64,000 nucleotides of DNA from G965214625 sp965214625 (GCA_965214625.1 OZ243962.1:868001-932000), one strand, 5' to 3'; shown: positions 29,306 to 38,540, counted from the first letter of the stretch. Notes: a model not told the origin generated them from the letters alone. Numbers and translations are program-made.

Positions 29306-30334
29306 TCATAGGGCATTGTCCTCTGCCGGCAGCGGTTCCGTTGTGGCCAGTCCCTTTTTCTCTTTGATGATCCGTTCGATTTCCTGTGCGATATCCGCAT
29401 TTTCTTTCAGAAACTCCCGGGCATTGTCACGTCCCTGACCGATCCGGTCAGAGCCATAGCTGTACCAGGCACCGGACTTTCCGACGACGCCGAGCTGTAC
29501 CCCCAAATCAATCAGTTCACCGTGTTTTGAAATACCATGGTTATAGAGGATATCAAACTCGGTTTGTTTGAAAGGGGGCGCCACTTTATTCTTGATCACC
29601 TTGACCCGGGTCTGGTTACCTAACGTTTCGTCTCCTTTTTTGATGGCGCCGATCCGTCGTATGTCGAGTCGGACCGACGAATAAAACTTGAGTGCATTGC
29701 CCCCAGTCGTGGTCTCGGGATTGCCGAACATGACACCGATTTTCATCCGGATCTGATTGATGAAAATCACCATGGTATTCGAGCGCTTGATGTTGCCTGT
29801 TAATTTGCGCAGCGCCTGCGACATCAGCCTGGCCTGCAGGCCCACATGGGTGTCGCCCATTTCGCCCTCGATCTCCGCCTTGGGGGTTAATGCCGCAACC
29901 GAATCGACTACCACGACATCGACCGCGGAAGACCGCACCAGCATGTCGGCAATTTCCAGTGCCTGTTCCCCGGTATCAGGCTGGGAGACCAGCAGGTCGT
30001 CAAGATCCACCCCTAATTTTTCTGCATAGGATGGATCCAGCGCATGCTCGGCATCAATGAAAGCCGCCGTACCGCCGGCTCTTTGTGCTTCGGCAATGAC
30101 AGACAATGTCAACGTGGTCTTCCCTGATGATTCGGGACCATAGACTTCGATCACTCTCCCTTTCGGCAAACCACCGATACCCAACGCGATATCCAGGCCC
30201 AGTGACCCCGTGGAAACGGCCTGAATGTTCTGATCGACCCCACCGTCACCCATCCGCATGACAGAGCCTTTGCCGAACTGTCGATCAATTTGCCCCAGTG
30301 CCGCTTCGAGGGCCTTTCTTTTATTCTCATCCAT
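29306..30334 (-). CDS. recA: Recombinase RecA
   Basis: 342-residue DNA strand-exchange protein and SOS co-protease. Walker A GPESSGKTT, Walker B VVVVDSVAAL, loop L1/L2 regions with MSQALRKLTG and NPETTTGGNALKF, and the interface motif at the N-terminus KALEAALGQIDRQFGKGSVMRMG. The acidic C-terminal tail is short. ATG 30334 has AGAAGAGAA upstream. Promoter described separately. Confidence 0.99.
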   Translation of the reverse strand: MDENKRKALEAALGQIDRQFGKGSVMRMGDGGVDQNIQAVSTGSLGLDIALGIGGLPKGRVIEVYGPESSGKTTLTLSVIAEAQRAGGTAAFIDAEHALDPSYAEKLGVDLDDLLVSQPDTGEQALEIADMLVRSSAVDVVVVDSVAALTPKAEIEGEMGDTHVGLQARLMSQALRKLTGNIKRSNTMVIFINQIRMKIGVMFGNPETTTGGNALKFYSSVRLDIRRIGAIKKGDETLGNQTRVKVIKNKVAPPFKQTEFDILYNHGISKHGELIDLGVQLGVVGKSGAWYSYGSDRIGQGRDNAREFLKENADIAQEIERIIKEKKGLATTEPLPAEDNAL

Positions 30335-30391
30335 CTAATCAATTCTCTTCTTAATTTTAATTGTTAAGCCACGAGTATTCCCAAGCACCTG

Positions 30392-30419
30392 ATATTATCC
30401 CATGCAATCGAAATTGCAA
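30392..30419 (-). promoter_or_regulatory. Likely recA promoter with overlapping inverted repeat
   Basis: Minus strand: TTGCAA, 16-base spacer, TAATAT, about 60 bases before the recA ATG. A 16-bp inverted repeat TGCAAT-TTCG-ATTGCA (30403-30418) covers the -35 side. No E. coli-type LexA box (CTGT-N8-ACAG) is visible nearby, so this repeat is a candidate operator. Confidence 0.5.
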
Positions 30420-30489
30420 CTCTTTGTGGATTGCATTATGGAGAGGGTATTCTCGATCTTCGAGCCACACATCGCTGGATATCCAAAGA

Positions 30490-30725
30490 CAAGGTATCGA
30501 ATCGGTGACTGCAGCGATTGCCGGCCCGCAAGCCGACGATCCACGGCGATTGCACTGGCCAACAAGATGACCCGAATCATGTGGGCATTGATGATCAAAG
30601 GCGAGCACTATCGTCGTGCCGCGATTGTAACTATCGTGGAGGAAACCCAAAGCATCACCAGATCGGGTTATTGTAACCAGCAACAAAGCACACGGGCAGT
30701 AAGGACAAGACAGTCGAACAGCTGA
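30490..30725 (+). mobile_element. IS110-type transposase C-terminal remnant
   Basis: The plus strand encodes STAIALANKMTRIMWALM followed by IKGEHYR, a good match to the end of IS110/IS1111 family transposases (consensus ALANKxARxxWAxLxxGExYR). Upstream of about 30500 the homology is lost, so the catalytic DEDD part and the left end are gone. It sits beside the broken AbrB/PIN locus and upstream of recA; probably an old insertion scar. Confidence 0.6.
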
Positions 30726-31043
30726 GAATCGGAGAACCATGACAAGACATCGGCCTGCAAGGCCTTGAGCGCGATTTGGAGCGGTTCGGCTGATATCCAC
30801 ACCGCCCCCCCGGCTGATAACCATCCGGGGCTTTAAATCAGACCATTGCTGCACCAACAAAACCGGTTGAACGAACAGGCCGAGCAGGTCAGCTGCCGAG
30901 GTGTCGGTCTTGATTTCAAAAGCAGTCAAATGTGCTTGCAAAAAGGGAATTTTTCGGCTGACATCACCTGGACGAAATGTGCGTTGCGGAGAGGTTCGCA
31001 GCCCTCTTTAATCAAGACAGGTCATGTTTGGGAGCGAGTTTGG

Positions 31044-31181
31044 CTAGAACCAGTTCGGTTTAATGGCAGCAGTGAGAGTGAGGCCAGGCAAGTATCGACC
31101 ATGACAATAAGGACGTGGCTTCAAAACCCGGAACGGCGGACCTCTGAAAAAGATTCCGGATAGCAGCACATTAGTATCCAT
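31044..31181 (-). pseudogene. Truncated PIN-domain toxin
   Basis: Starts MDTNVLLSGIFFRGPPFRVL, the typical first strand and first acidic residue of the PIN-family putative toxin (COG1569 type), then loses similarity and ends at a stop after 45 codons. The other catalytic acidic residues are absent; a possible continuing fragment (ELVLAKLAPKHDL) lies in another frame just beyond. It follows the AbrB-type antitoxin by 8 bases, as in intact modules. Non-functional as a nuclease. Confidence 0.55.
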
Positions 31182-31189
31182 AATAACTT

Positions 31190-31450
31190 TTATCCTTTAT
31201 CCCGTACTTGCTTGATGGCATTGTCAATATCTGATTGCTTCAATCCTGCATTTTCCGCTTGTGAACGAGCCTGTCTGATCAAACCATCGAATTCACTGAT
31301 CGATGATGCCACTATCCGTTTCAGAATGACCACATCCTTATCCCCTACAACTATAAATCGGGAACCTGCCTCCAGGGCCAACTGTTAACGTATCTGCTGG
31401 GGAATGACTACTTGGCCTTTAAAAGACATTTTGGTTGTTGAAACTGCCAT
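31190..31450 (-). pseudogene. AbrB/MazE-type antitoxin with an in-frame stop
   Basis: From ATG 31450 the protein reads MAVSTTKMSFKGQVVIPQQI, a SpoVT/AbrB swapped-hairpin start, then R and TAA (31385-31387), then continues in the same frame with ALEAGSRFIVVGDKDVVI and a helical tail ending KQVRDKG. One base substitution would restore the full 86-residue protein. A TTG (31379-31381) just after the stop could in principle restart translation but would lack the first half of the DNA-binding fold. Confidence 0.7.
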
Positions 31451-31593
31451 TGTTGGGGCAGCCATAACCCATTACTCAAAAGAACGCTCTTTCCAGTAAG
31501 AATCAAGGAAATTGATCTGATTTTGCAACCGGGGTTATACGGACACCACTAGCATCCGAACGTTTAATCAAATAAATTCAATCGGTCATGTAT

Positions 31594-32103
31594 TCAGGTC
31601 AGTAACTCTGATGGCCGTTTGAGCAGTCTACATCGCGGCCGTCCCAAACGGCCCTGTGCGAAATCAAATTCGATGATGGCCACGGCGGCGGTCGTCATCA
31701 CCTTCCCATCGCCCGGGACGGTAACCTCCGGGCAGAACTCCAGCAAGGTCAATTCCAGTCCCGGATTGTGCCCCACAATCATCACCCTCCTGTGCGCTTC
31801 AAGGGCATCTTCTGCCATCGTACGGATTGTCTGGCTAGCGGACAGATACAGGTCGGCCCGAAGATCAATTACCCCGGGGTCCCAGCCCGCCGCCTCACCG
31901 GCCAGCACCGCTGTTTGTGTTGCCCGCCTGGCGGCGGAACACAGCACTACTTCCGGTTGATAATCATTTTCTTCCAGCCAACGGCCCACTCTCGGTGCAT
32001 CGCGTCTGCCCCGCTTGTTCAGCGGGCGATCAAAATCGCTTGACGCCATGCTGTACCAGTCAGATTTGGCATGCCTGAGCAGGATCAGGGTTCGCTTGGT
32101 CAT
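31594..32103 (-). CDS. sixA: SixA-type phosphohistidine phosphatase
   Basis: 169-residue histidine-phosphatase superfamily member. Catalytic RHA motif in ILLRHAKSDW (short SixA form), plus SAARRATQTA and the second histidine in VMIVGHNPGLE. In E. coli SixA dephosphorylates phosphohistidine on phosphotransfer proteins. Cytoplasmic. Divergent from the following methyltransferase gene. The SixA assignment rests on size and the RHAKS motif; a related small phosphatase is possible. Confidence 0.85.
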   Translation of the reverse strand: MTKRTLILLRHAKSDWYSMASSDFDRPLNKRGRRDAPRVGRWLEENDYQPEVVLCSAARRATQTAVLAGEAAGWDPGVIDLRADLYLSASQTIRTMAEDALEAHRRVMIVGHNPGLELTLLEFCPEVTVPGDGKVMTTAAVAIIEFDFAQGRLGRPRCRLLKRPSELLT

Positions 32104-32162
32104 CGGGTTAAACTCCCATTACAATACCGGTTGTATTGTAAACCCATGCGCTGCGCAAACCC

Positions 32163-33005
32163 ATGCCTATCAAGCCCTGTGCCCATAGCAAACACGAAAA
32201 AAACCGGACACCGACCAAGGCGGACACCGCAGATCGTTATGTCTATTATGAAAAGGCGGTACAGTGCGTGGAATCAGAGATTGACGTGGTCGACGGGCTT
32301 TATCACGCGATCCGGGGATACAACGCAACGCTATTGAGAGAGGATTTTTGTGGCACCGCAAACACCAGTTGCGAATGGGTACGGCGGAGAAACACCAACT
32401 GTGCAATCGGTCTTGATCATGACCCGGCGGTACTTGACTGGAGTCGGTCCAACAAGATATCCGCCCTGGATGAAATCCAGCAATCGAGGATCAGACTGTT
32501 GAGGCAGGATGTGATGGAAGCCGACTGTCCTCCGGTTGATATCGTTCTGGCCATGAATTTCAGTTATCAACTGTTTAAAACCCGTACCCAACTGGGCAAC
32601 TATTTCTCGCGTGTGCATCAGGGGCTGAGGGAGAACGGTGTCTTTTTCCTGGACGCTTACGGGGGCTATGAATCATATAAGACGGTCAAGGAAAAAACCA
32701 CTTACGATGACTTTACCTATTACTGGCATCAAAAAAAATACAACCCGATTGACGGACACATGCTGTGCCATATCCATTTCAAGTTCGAGGATGGCTCCAA
32801 GCTCAAAAAAGCGTTCACCTATGAATGGCGTTTGTGGACATTACCTGAGATTCGGGAAATGCTCGACGATGCGGGTTTTAACAACGTCACGGTCTATTGG
32901 GAAGGGACCGATGAACAAACCGGTGAGGGTAACGGGGACTATAGCGCAACCGATCAAGGTGCTGATGATCCCAGCTGGGTCGTCTATCTCTCGGCGGAAA
33001 AGTAA
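32163..33005 (+). CDS. Class I SAM-dependent methyltransferase, substrate unknown
   Basis: 280 residues. A methyltransferase fold with a divergent motif I (LLREDFCGTANTSCEW, about 57-72), acidic post-II residue in IGLDHDP, and LAMNFSYQLFKTR at motif IV. The segment DAYGGYE and the C-terminal VYWEGTDEQTGEGNGDY resemble a family of uncharacterised proteobacterial methyltransferases. No signal or membrane segments. The substrate cannot be inferred; the start ATG 32163 is supported only by position. Confidence 0.78.
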   Translation: MPIKPCAHSKHEKNRTPTKADTADRYVYYEKAVQCVESEIDVVDGLYHAIRGYNATLLREDFCGTANTSCEWVRRRNTNCAIGLDHDPAVLDWSRSNKISALDEIQQSRIRLLRQDVMEADCPPVDIVLAMNFSYQLFKTRTQLGNYFSRVHQGLRENGVFFLDAYGGYESYKTVKEKTTYDDFTYYWHQKKYNPIDGHMLCHIHFKFEDGSKLKKAFTYEWRLWTLPEIREMLDDAGFNNVTVYWEGTDEQTGEGNGDYSATDQGADDPSWVVYLSAEK

Positions 33006-33104
33006 CCCGTCATCCACCCTGATCCGGGACATCGGCGAAACCCGGCCACTGAAAACCGGCCAACATGCCGCGGGCACGAATCAGCCTGCGGCTGACCCGG
33101 CCGC

Positions 33105-34268
33105 TCAGACAAAGCACTCCCATGTCTCAAAGAATATCCGGCAGTGTTCGATAAACTGGATAGCCTCATCACTTAAAGTGTTCCGCTTGTCCGTGACAAC
33201 CAGTATCGAACTCGAACGGGCCGGCTCGGCCAGCGGGCGTACCACCAGATCGTTTCCATCATACGTCACATCGCCGACCGGACGGGTCGCCAGCAAGGAA
33301 AATCCCAATCCCTGTCCGACCAGTCCCCGTACCATTTCGAATGAAGAAGAGCGGTATTGAATATCCGGATTCAGCCCGTACTGACTGAAAAGAGAAATAA
33401 AATAATCACGGCTCGGCGGAATATCCAGCACCACCATCGGTTTGGATTCAAGCTCTGACAAGGAGATCACCTCTCGTTCTGCCAAGGCATCGGTCCGGCT
33501 CAACAGGACATAAGGCGGGATATCGATCATGTGATGGGTTTCAAGATAATCCGGAAGGTCAAAACGGTAGGTGAGCACCACTTCCAGGGTTCGATACTTC
33601 AGATGGGCGATCAACTCGTCCTGATTGCCCTCCATCAATCGTAAAATCACCTCCGGCCTCGAATGATGAAATTGACTGACAATCCCCGGCAGAAAATACG
33701 GGCCCAATGTCACGAAACAGCCAATGTTCAATGCCCGATACTGCGAATGCGCATCCGGCCACGGACAATTGAGTGCCGTCAGGGGGGTTGCCTGGCTGTA
33801 GCTTCGGTTGGCATACACCAATGCCGGTGACAGGTCGTTGAGCACCACATCCACTGCGTGACCAATCAATACATAGTGGCCACCCCATCGAAAACAATGC
33901 TTCAGTTCACAGTCGAAGGAAACCAGTGCATCCTGCAGCAGGGGTCCTCCCGTGACCCCTGTTTGCCAACTTGCACAGGAAAACTTGTCTCCATTGTCGG
34001 TTCTGATTCGTCCCGCAAACACATCCGACAGGGTTGTCTGATGCTGTTTCAGCACGTTGACACAAAAAATACCGTTCTTACGAATCACTTCGCAGGCCGG
34101 ACTCAGGTGATGCACACACACCAGCAGCGAATGCTCATCCTCCTCAACCGATACCGAGGTCATTGCACTGATGGTCACACCTGACCGGCCGGACGGTCCA
34201 TCCGAGGTGACAATCGAGACCGTGCTGACCGCCCGGCTCATCCCCTCCAAAAAGTCGCTCGTCTTCAT
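33105..34268 (-). CDS. Flavin reductase-like domain fused to LysR ligand-binding domain
   Basis: 387 residues with two domains that normally do not share a chain. Residues 1-165 are a flavin reductase/FMN-binding split barrel (HpaC/DIM6 type: SIVTSDGPSGRSGVTISAM, ACEVIRKNGIFCVNVL, GHAVDVVL). Residues about 175-380 are a LysR substrate-binding domain (LNIGCFVTLGPYFLPGIV, LEVVLTYRFDLPD, MVRGLVGQGLGFSLLATRP). There is no helix-turn-helix, so it is not a DNA-binding regulator by itself. Divergent from potA, 320 bases apart. Perhaps an FMN reductase whose activity is gated by an effector; that is inference. Confidence 0.85.
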   Translation of the reverse strand: MKTSDFLEGMSRAVSTVSIVTSDGPSGRSGVTISAMTSVSVEEDEHSLLVCVHHLSPACEVIRKNGIFCVNVLKQHQTTLSDVFAGRIRTDNGDKFSCASWQTGVTGGPLLQDALVSFDCELKHCFRWGGHYVLIGHAVDVVLNDLSPALVYANRSYSQATPLTALNCPWPDAHSQYRALNIGCFVTLGPYFLPGIVSQFHHSRPEVILRLMEGNQDELIAHLKYRTLEVVLTYRFDLPDYLETHHMIDIPPYVLLSRTDALAEREVISLSELESKPMVVLDIPPSRDYFISLFSQYGLNPDIQYRSSSFEMVRGLVGQGLGFSLLATRPVGDVTYDGNDLVVRPLAEPARSSSILVVTDKRNTLSDEAIQFIEHCRIFFETWECFV

Positions 34269-34588
34269 GGACCCGTCATGTGGTTATAATACGGTGCAGT
34301 ATAGAACAATCCGGATCCGGACCCATTCGCTTTTTTTCAACCACTGAATCACGAATGCAAAAGCACACGGCGGTTGCCGGTCACAATAGACGGCGTCAGG
34401 CGGCATGGCAAGGATTTTCTGAAGGCTTGGTTTCAGAATCCCGAATTGTATAAACAACCCGGTTTCTATACCATGTGTTGGACAGTATCTTGCCTGGAGC
34501 ACCCGAAAAACGGATCACTCGCAACCGACTCAAGCCAGTTTGACAGACACGCCCCTTATCTCTTTGCCAATCGCATGGTACCTACCTG
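34269..34588. other. Divergent intergenic region upstream of the polyamine cluster
   Basis: Holds the promoters of both neighbours. A TATAAT is seen on the plus strand near 34285, far from potA. A plus-strand open frame enters potA's region from 34374 but has no domain and ends where potA starts, so I do not call it. Confidence 0.3.
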
Positions 34589-35692
34589 ATGCCGCCGAGT
34601 CCCGCCATCCAAATCAATGGGGTCAAAAAGACATATGGAACAGGCAGCAAATCGGTCACTGCACTCGACAATATCAACCTTGAAATAGGCAACAGCGAGT
34701 TCTTTACACTGCTCGGACCGTCAGGATGCGGTAAAACCACCCTGTTGAGGTGCATCGCCGGATTCGAACATTTGACCCAGGGGGATATGCTGTTATTCGG
34801 CCAGGGGATCGATCACCTGACCCCGAATCGACGTCCGATCAATACCGTCTTTCAGCACTACGCGCTGTTCCCGCATATGAGTGTCGCCGACAATGTCGCG
34901 TTCGGCTTGCGCATGCAGAAAAAACCGGCGCAGGAGGTCAATCGAACCGTCGAACAGATGCTGGATCTGGTCCACATGTCTCATTATGCGACCCGTCAAC
35001 CTCAACAGCTCTCCGGTGGACAACAACAGCGCGTCGCATTGGCACGGGCACTGGCAAACCATCCCCGTGTCCTGTTGCTGGATGAACCGCTCTCTGCCCT
35101 TGATTTAAAGCTGCGCCAGACGATGAGAGTGGAACTCAAACAGCTTCAGGAAGACACCGGGATTACCTTTATCTTCGTGACCCACGATCAGGAAGAGGCA
35201 CTGACGATGAGTGATCGCATCGCCGTCATGTCGAATGGTCAAATACAGCAGGTGGGTCCACCACTCGATATCTATGAAAATCCGGTTAACCGCTTTGTCG
35301 CTGATTTCATCGGTGAAACCAATTTCCTGCCTGCGACAGTCCGCACGGTCGAACCGCACGCCGTGGTCTGCACACTCGATAACGGCATGCCCATTCGGGC
35401 CGTCGGGGCAGTAGCTGCCCGACAAGGTGATGCGGTATTGCTCTCCATCCGACCGGAAAAACTGATTTTGCAGGCTGCCGCCGGGACTGGCGGACTGTCT
35501 GGTCTGATCGATCGAATCACCTATCTCGGGAGAGATACCCATTACCGGGTGAGGCTTGACAGCGACATCGCGGTGCTGGTCCGTATTCAGAACAATACGG
35601 TTTTCGCTCCATTCAAGACCGGCGATCACGTGGCTTTGCGCGCCGATCCTTCAGATTGCCGCATCCTGTCTGATCCGCAGGCCAATCCATGA
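34589..35692 (+). CDS. potA: Polyamine ABC transporter ATP-binding protein
   Basis: 367 residues. ATPase of a spermidine/putrescine-type importer: Walker A GPSGCGKTT, signature LSGGQQQRVALARAL, Walker B VLLLDEPLSALD, switch histidine in FVTHDQEEAL, then a C-terminal TOBE domain. First gene of a five- to seven-gene plus-strand run; PotB follows 19 bases later. The EEALTMSDRIAVM block and TOBE position match PotA/PotG. Polyamine as substrate is inferred from the family and the permeases. Confidence 0.92.
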   Translation: MPPSPAIQINGVKKTYGTGSKSVTALDNINLEIGNSEFFTLLGPSGCGKTTLLRCIAGFEHLTQGDMLLFGQGIDHLTPNRRPINTVFQHYALFPHMSVADNVAFGLRMQKKPAQEVNRTVEQMLDLVHMSHYATRQPQQLSGGQQQRVALARALANHPRVLLLDEPLSALDLKLRQTMRVELKQLQEDTGITFIFVTHDQEEALTMSDRIAVMSNGQIQQVGPPLDIYENPVNRFVADFIGETNFLPATVRTVEPHAVVCTLDNGMPIRAVGAVAARQGDAVLLSIRPEKLILQAAAGTGGLSGLIDRITYLGRDTHYRVRLDSDIAVLVRIQNNTVFAPFKTGDHVALRADPSDCRILSDPQANP

Positions 35693-35711
35693 ATCCCGCT
35701 CAGCGAAGAAG

Positions 35712-36608
35712 ATGAATCACCCCGTCCAAAAGCAACGAGAGCGCATGATGTTGCTGTCGCCGACTCTGGGGCTGATTTTTGTATTCCTGATCCTGCCGAT
35801 TGGCCTGATTGTCCTTTACTCGTTTCTGACCCCCGGGACATACGGTGGGGTGATCTGGCAGTTTTCAACCGAGTCCTATACCCAGTTTCTGTTTGAACGT
35901 GACATCTTTGATGACACGCTGGTTTTTTCCTCCGCGTATCTGCAAATCTATTTCAGATCCTTTGTCCAGGCACTGGTGACGACCATTATCTGTTTTCTGA
36001 TCGGCTTCCCGACCGCCTACTATATCGCAACCCTGCCGCGAGACAGACGCTATATGTGGGTTTTGCTGATTACCGTCCCCTATTGGATCAATCTGCTCAT
36101 CCGGACCATTGCCATGCTGTTTCTGATTCGAAACGAGGGTCCACTCAATCACCTGTTGATCAGCATCGGGGTGATCGAGTCGCCGTTGAAAATAGCCTAT
36201 ACCAATATCGGCGTCGGTATCGGTCTGGTCTACAGTTATTTGCCCTTCATGGTATTACCGCTCTATGCCGCCATCGAGCGATTCGATTTCCGGCTGGTGG
36301 AAGCCTCGTATGACCTGTACGCGACCCGCTGGACGATCCTGCGAAAAATCATCCTGCCACTGACCATTCCCGGCATTGTGGCCGGTTCCCTGCTGGTATT
36401 CATTCCGAGTCTTGGCTCTTTTATTGCGCCTGATTTACTGGGCGGGGGCAAAAAACTGATGATCGGCAATTTGATCGCATTACAGTTTCAAGGCTCCAGA
36501 AACTGGCCATTCGGATCGGCTGCGGCGGTGATTCTGATGACCATCGTCCTGGCCGCGCTGATGATCTATATCCGTCAGCAAAACAAGAATCGCATTCAGT
36601 TGAATTAG
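35712..36608 (+). CDS. potB: Polyamine ABC transporter permease PotB
   Basis: 298 residues with six predicted membrane helices and the EAA loop (EASYDLYATRWTILRKIILP) that docks on PotA. The frame is open into potA, but the ATG at 35712 has GAAGAAG upstream and begins MNHPVQKQRERM just before TM1 (LLSPTLGLIFVFLILPIGL). GTYGGVIWQFS at the first periplasmic loop is typical of PotB/PotH. Six bases separate it from potC. Confidence 0.93.
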   Translation: MNHPVQKQRERMMLLSPTLGLIFVFLILPIGLIVLYSFLTPGTYGGVIWQFSTESYTQFLFERDIFDDTLVFSSAYLQIYFRSFVQALVTTIICFLIGFPTAYYIATLPRDRRYMWVLLITVPYWINLLIRTIAMLFLIRNEGPLNHLLISIGVIESPLKIAYTNIGVGIGLVYSYLPFMVLPLYAAIERFDFRLVEASYDLYATRWTILRKIILPLTIPGIVAGSLLVFIPSLGSFIAPDLLGGGKKLMIGNLIALQFQGSRNWPFGSAAAVILMTIVLAALMIYIRQQNKNRIQLN

Positions 36609-36614
36609 CGCATC

Positions 36615-37421
36615 ATGGCAGCAAAACCGGTCAATCTGAAACGTTATCCCGGCTTTGCCGGGATCACCTGGGTTTGCCTGATTTTCCTCTACGGGCCATT
36701 GCTGGTTATTGCCCTTTATTCGTTCAATGAAATCCGGTCGATCACCGTATGGGGCGGTTTCAGTTTTGCCTGGTATTTGAAAGCATTCCAAAATGACCTG
36801 ATTCAACAGGCAACCTACAATTCACTGATTATCGCCGTGTCGGCCGCCACGATGGCGACCACACTGGCCACCACCGCCGCACTGGCCATCATCAGACATC
36901 CCCATTTCCGGGGCAGGGAGGTCAGTATCGGCGTGATCAGCCTGCCGCTCATGGTCCCGGAAATCGTCACTGCCATTGCCTCGCTGGTGTTTTTTGTCCT
37001 GATCGGTATTCCACTGGGGCTCGGCAGCATATTACTTGCACACACCGTGTTTTGTATTCCATTCGCCTATTTGCCAATCAGTGCCCGCCTCGAAGGCATA
37101 GAGGGTTATTATGAAGAAGCGGCACAGGATTTATATGCCAGTCAGTGGCAGGCGTTTCGATATGTTATGCTGCCGATGATGTTGCCGGGTATTGTGGCGG
37201 GATTCATCCTGGCCTTCATCATTTCGCTGGATGATTTTATTATCACGAATTTTGTTGCCGGGCCGGGTGCAACCACGTTGCCACTGGCCATTTATGGGTT
37301 GGTCCGAACCGGACTGACGCCTGAAATCAATGCCGTCTCGACCCTGTTACTGGTCGTCTCCATCGTTTTCGTCACGCTGTCGTACCTGTTTGGACGGAAA
37401 AGTACCCCGGAGAGTCGCTGA
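36615..37421 (+). CDS. potC: Polyamine ABC transporter permease PotC
   Basis: 268 residues, six membrane helices; starts with FLYGPLLVIALYSFNEIRS, a PotC/PotI hallmark, and has the EAA loop EEAAQDLYASQWQAFRYVMLP. The segment SLDDFIITNFVAGPG is conserved in the family. Forms the heterodimeric channel with PotB. Follows potB by six bases. Confidence 0.94.
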   Translation: MAAKPVNLKRYPGFAGITWVCLIFLYGPLLVIALYSFNEIRSITVWGGFSFAWYLKAFQNDLIQQATYNSLIIAVSAATMATTLATTAALAIIRHPHFRGREVSIGVISLPLMVPEIVTAIASLVFFVLIGIPLGLGSILLAHTVFCIPFAYLPISARLEGIEGYYEEAAQDLYASQWQAFRYVMLPMMLPGIVAGFILAFIISLDDFIITNFVAGPGATTLPLAIYGLVRTGLTPEINAVSTLLLVVSIVFVTLSYLFGRKSTPESR

Positions 37422-37472
37422 ATGAGACAACCACTTTTTTTAACCTAGAACCATACCCCTATCGGAGGAATC

Positions 37473-38507
37473 ATGAAAAACAAACTACTATCACTGTTAA
37501 CTGCACTGGGCCTGATGTGTCTTTCCAGCGGGTCCATCGCCGAAGGAAAACTGAATATTTACAACTGGTTTGATTATTTGCCCCAGGAACTCATCGACAA
37601 GTTCTCCAAGGAACACAATGTGGAAGTGACCATGGATACCTATGACTCAAACGAGTCCTTGCTGGCAAAATTGAAATCGGGCGTAACCGGTTATGATGTG
37701 GCTGTACCCGGCGATTATATGGTGGCGATCATGATCCAGGAGGGCATGCTCGAGAAAATCGACGCCGCCACTTTCGACAATTTCAAGCATATGGACCCCA
37801 ACTTTATCGATGTCTATTTTGATCCAGGTCGTCATTATTCGGTCCCCTATCAGTGGGGAACCACGGGCTTTATGGTGGATACTGCCGTTTACGACGGGGA
37901 TATCGATACCCTGGAAATCATCTTCAATCCCCCAGCGGAACTGCAGGGCAAAATCAATATGCTCAAAGATGTCAACGATGTGCTGAATGCCGGACTTCGC
38001 TATCTGGGCTATGAAACCTGCAATTCCAACCCCGAACAGCTAAAGGCGCTCAATGAACTGCTCAACAACGCCAAACCGCACTGGCTGAGCTTCAATTCGG
38101 ATGGCGCCAAAGAAGTGCTGGTATCGGGAGATGCCGCCGTCGGTCAGATATGGAACGGCTTCGGGATGCGGGCAAGAGCCGAAAAACCGACCCTGAAGTA
38201 TGCCTACCCCAAAGAAGGATTTACCGGCTGGATGGACAATATTGTGGCCCTTAAGGGGGCACCCAATCTGGACAATGCCAAAAAGTTCATGAACTTTATG
38301 CTGCTGCCGGAAAATGCCGCCACACTGACCAACTTTGCACGGTACACCGCCGGTGTGAGCGGGACGGAACCGTATCTTGATTCGGAGTTGAAAACCGCAC
38401 ACGAAGTGAATTTGCCTGCGGCGGCGCCCGCACCGGATTTTGTCCCGCCCTGCCCGGATGACGTCATTCGTCTTTATGACCGTATCTGGACCAACCTGCT
38501 GAAGTAA
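37473..38507 (+). CDS. potD: Polyamine-binding periplasmic protein
   Basis: 344 residues. Signal peptide KNKLLSLLTALGLMCLSSGS with a cut near SIAEG; mature start KLNIYNWFDYLPQELIDKF is the standard PotD/PotF opening. YDVAVPGDYMVAIM and RHYSVPYQWGTTGF are ligand-site regions of the family, and the acidic/aromatic pocket looks preserved. Strong ribosome site CGGAGGAATC before the ATG. Whether it prefers putrescine, spermidine or another diamine cannot be read off. Confidence 0.93.
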   Translation: MKNKLLSLLTALGLMCLSSGSIAEGKLNIYNWFDYLPQELIDKFSKEHNVEVTMDTYDSNESLLAKLKSGVTGYDVAVPGDYMVAIMIQEGMLEKIDAATFDNFKHMDPNFIDVYFDPGRHYSVPYQWGTTGFMVDTAVYDGDIDTLEIIFNPPAELQGKINMLKDVNDVLNAGLRYLGYETCNSNPEQLKALNELLNNAKPHWLSFNSDGAKEVLVSGDAAVGQIWNGFGMRARAEKPTLKYAYPKEGFTGWMDNIVALKGAPNLDNAKKFMNFMLLPENAATLTNFARYTAGVSGTEPYLDSELKTAHEVNLPAAAPAPDFVPPCPDDVIRLYDRIWTNLLK

Positions 38508-38518
38508 CCCCGGCCGGC

Positions 38519-38540
38519 ACGGGCCTCTGCGGAGGCCCGT
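38519..38540 (+). terminator. Strong hairpin after potD
   Basis: A perfect 9-bp stem ACGGGCCTC/GAGGCCCGT with a four-base loop, 11 bases after the potD stop. It lacks a T-run, so it may be a weak terminator or an mRNA-stabilising hairpin that raises the level of the transporter part over the enzymes downstream. Confidence 0.5.

Noticed and set aside
30357..30941. Long minus-strand open frame (194 codons) upstream of recA
   Set aside because: It is antisense to the IS110 remnant and runs through the recA promoter; composition is not protein-like and no domain is seen.
34374..34589. Plus-strand frame leading into potA as a leader peptide
   Set aside because: It ends where potA starts, has no ribosome site or domain, and lies in a divergent promoter region.
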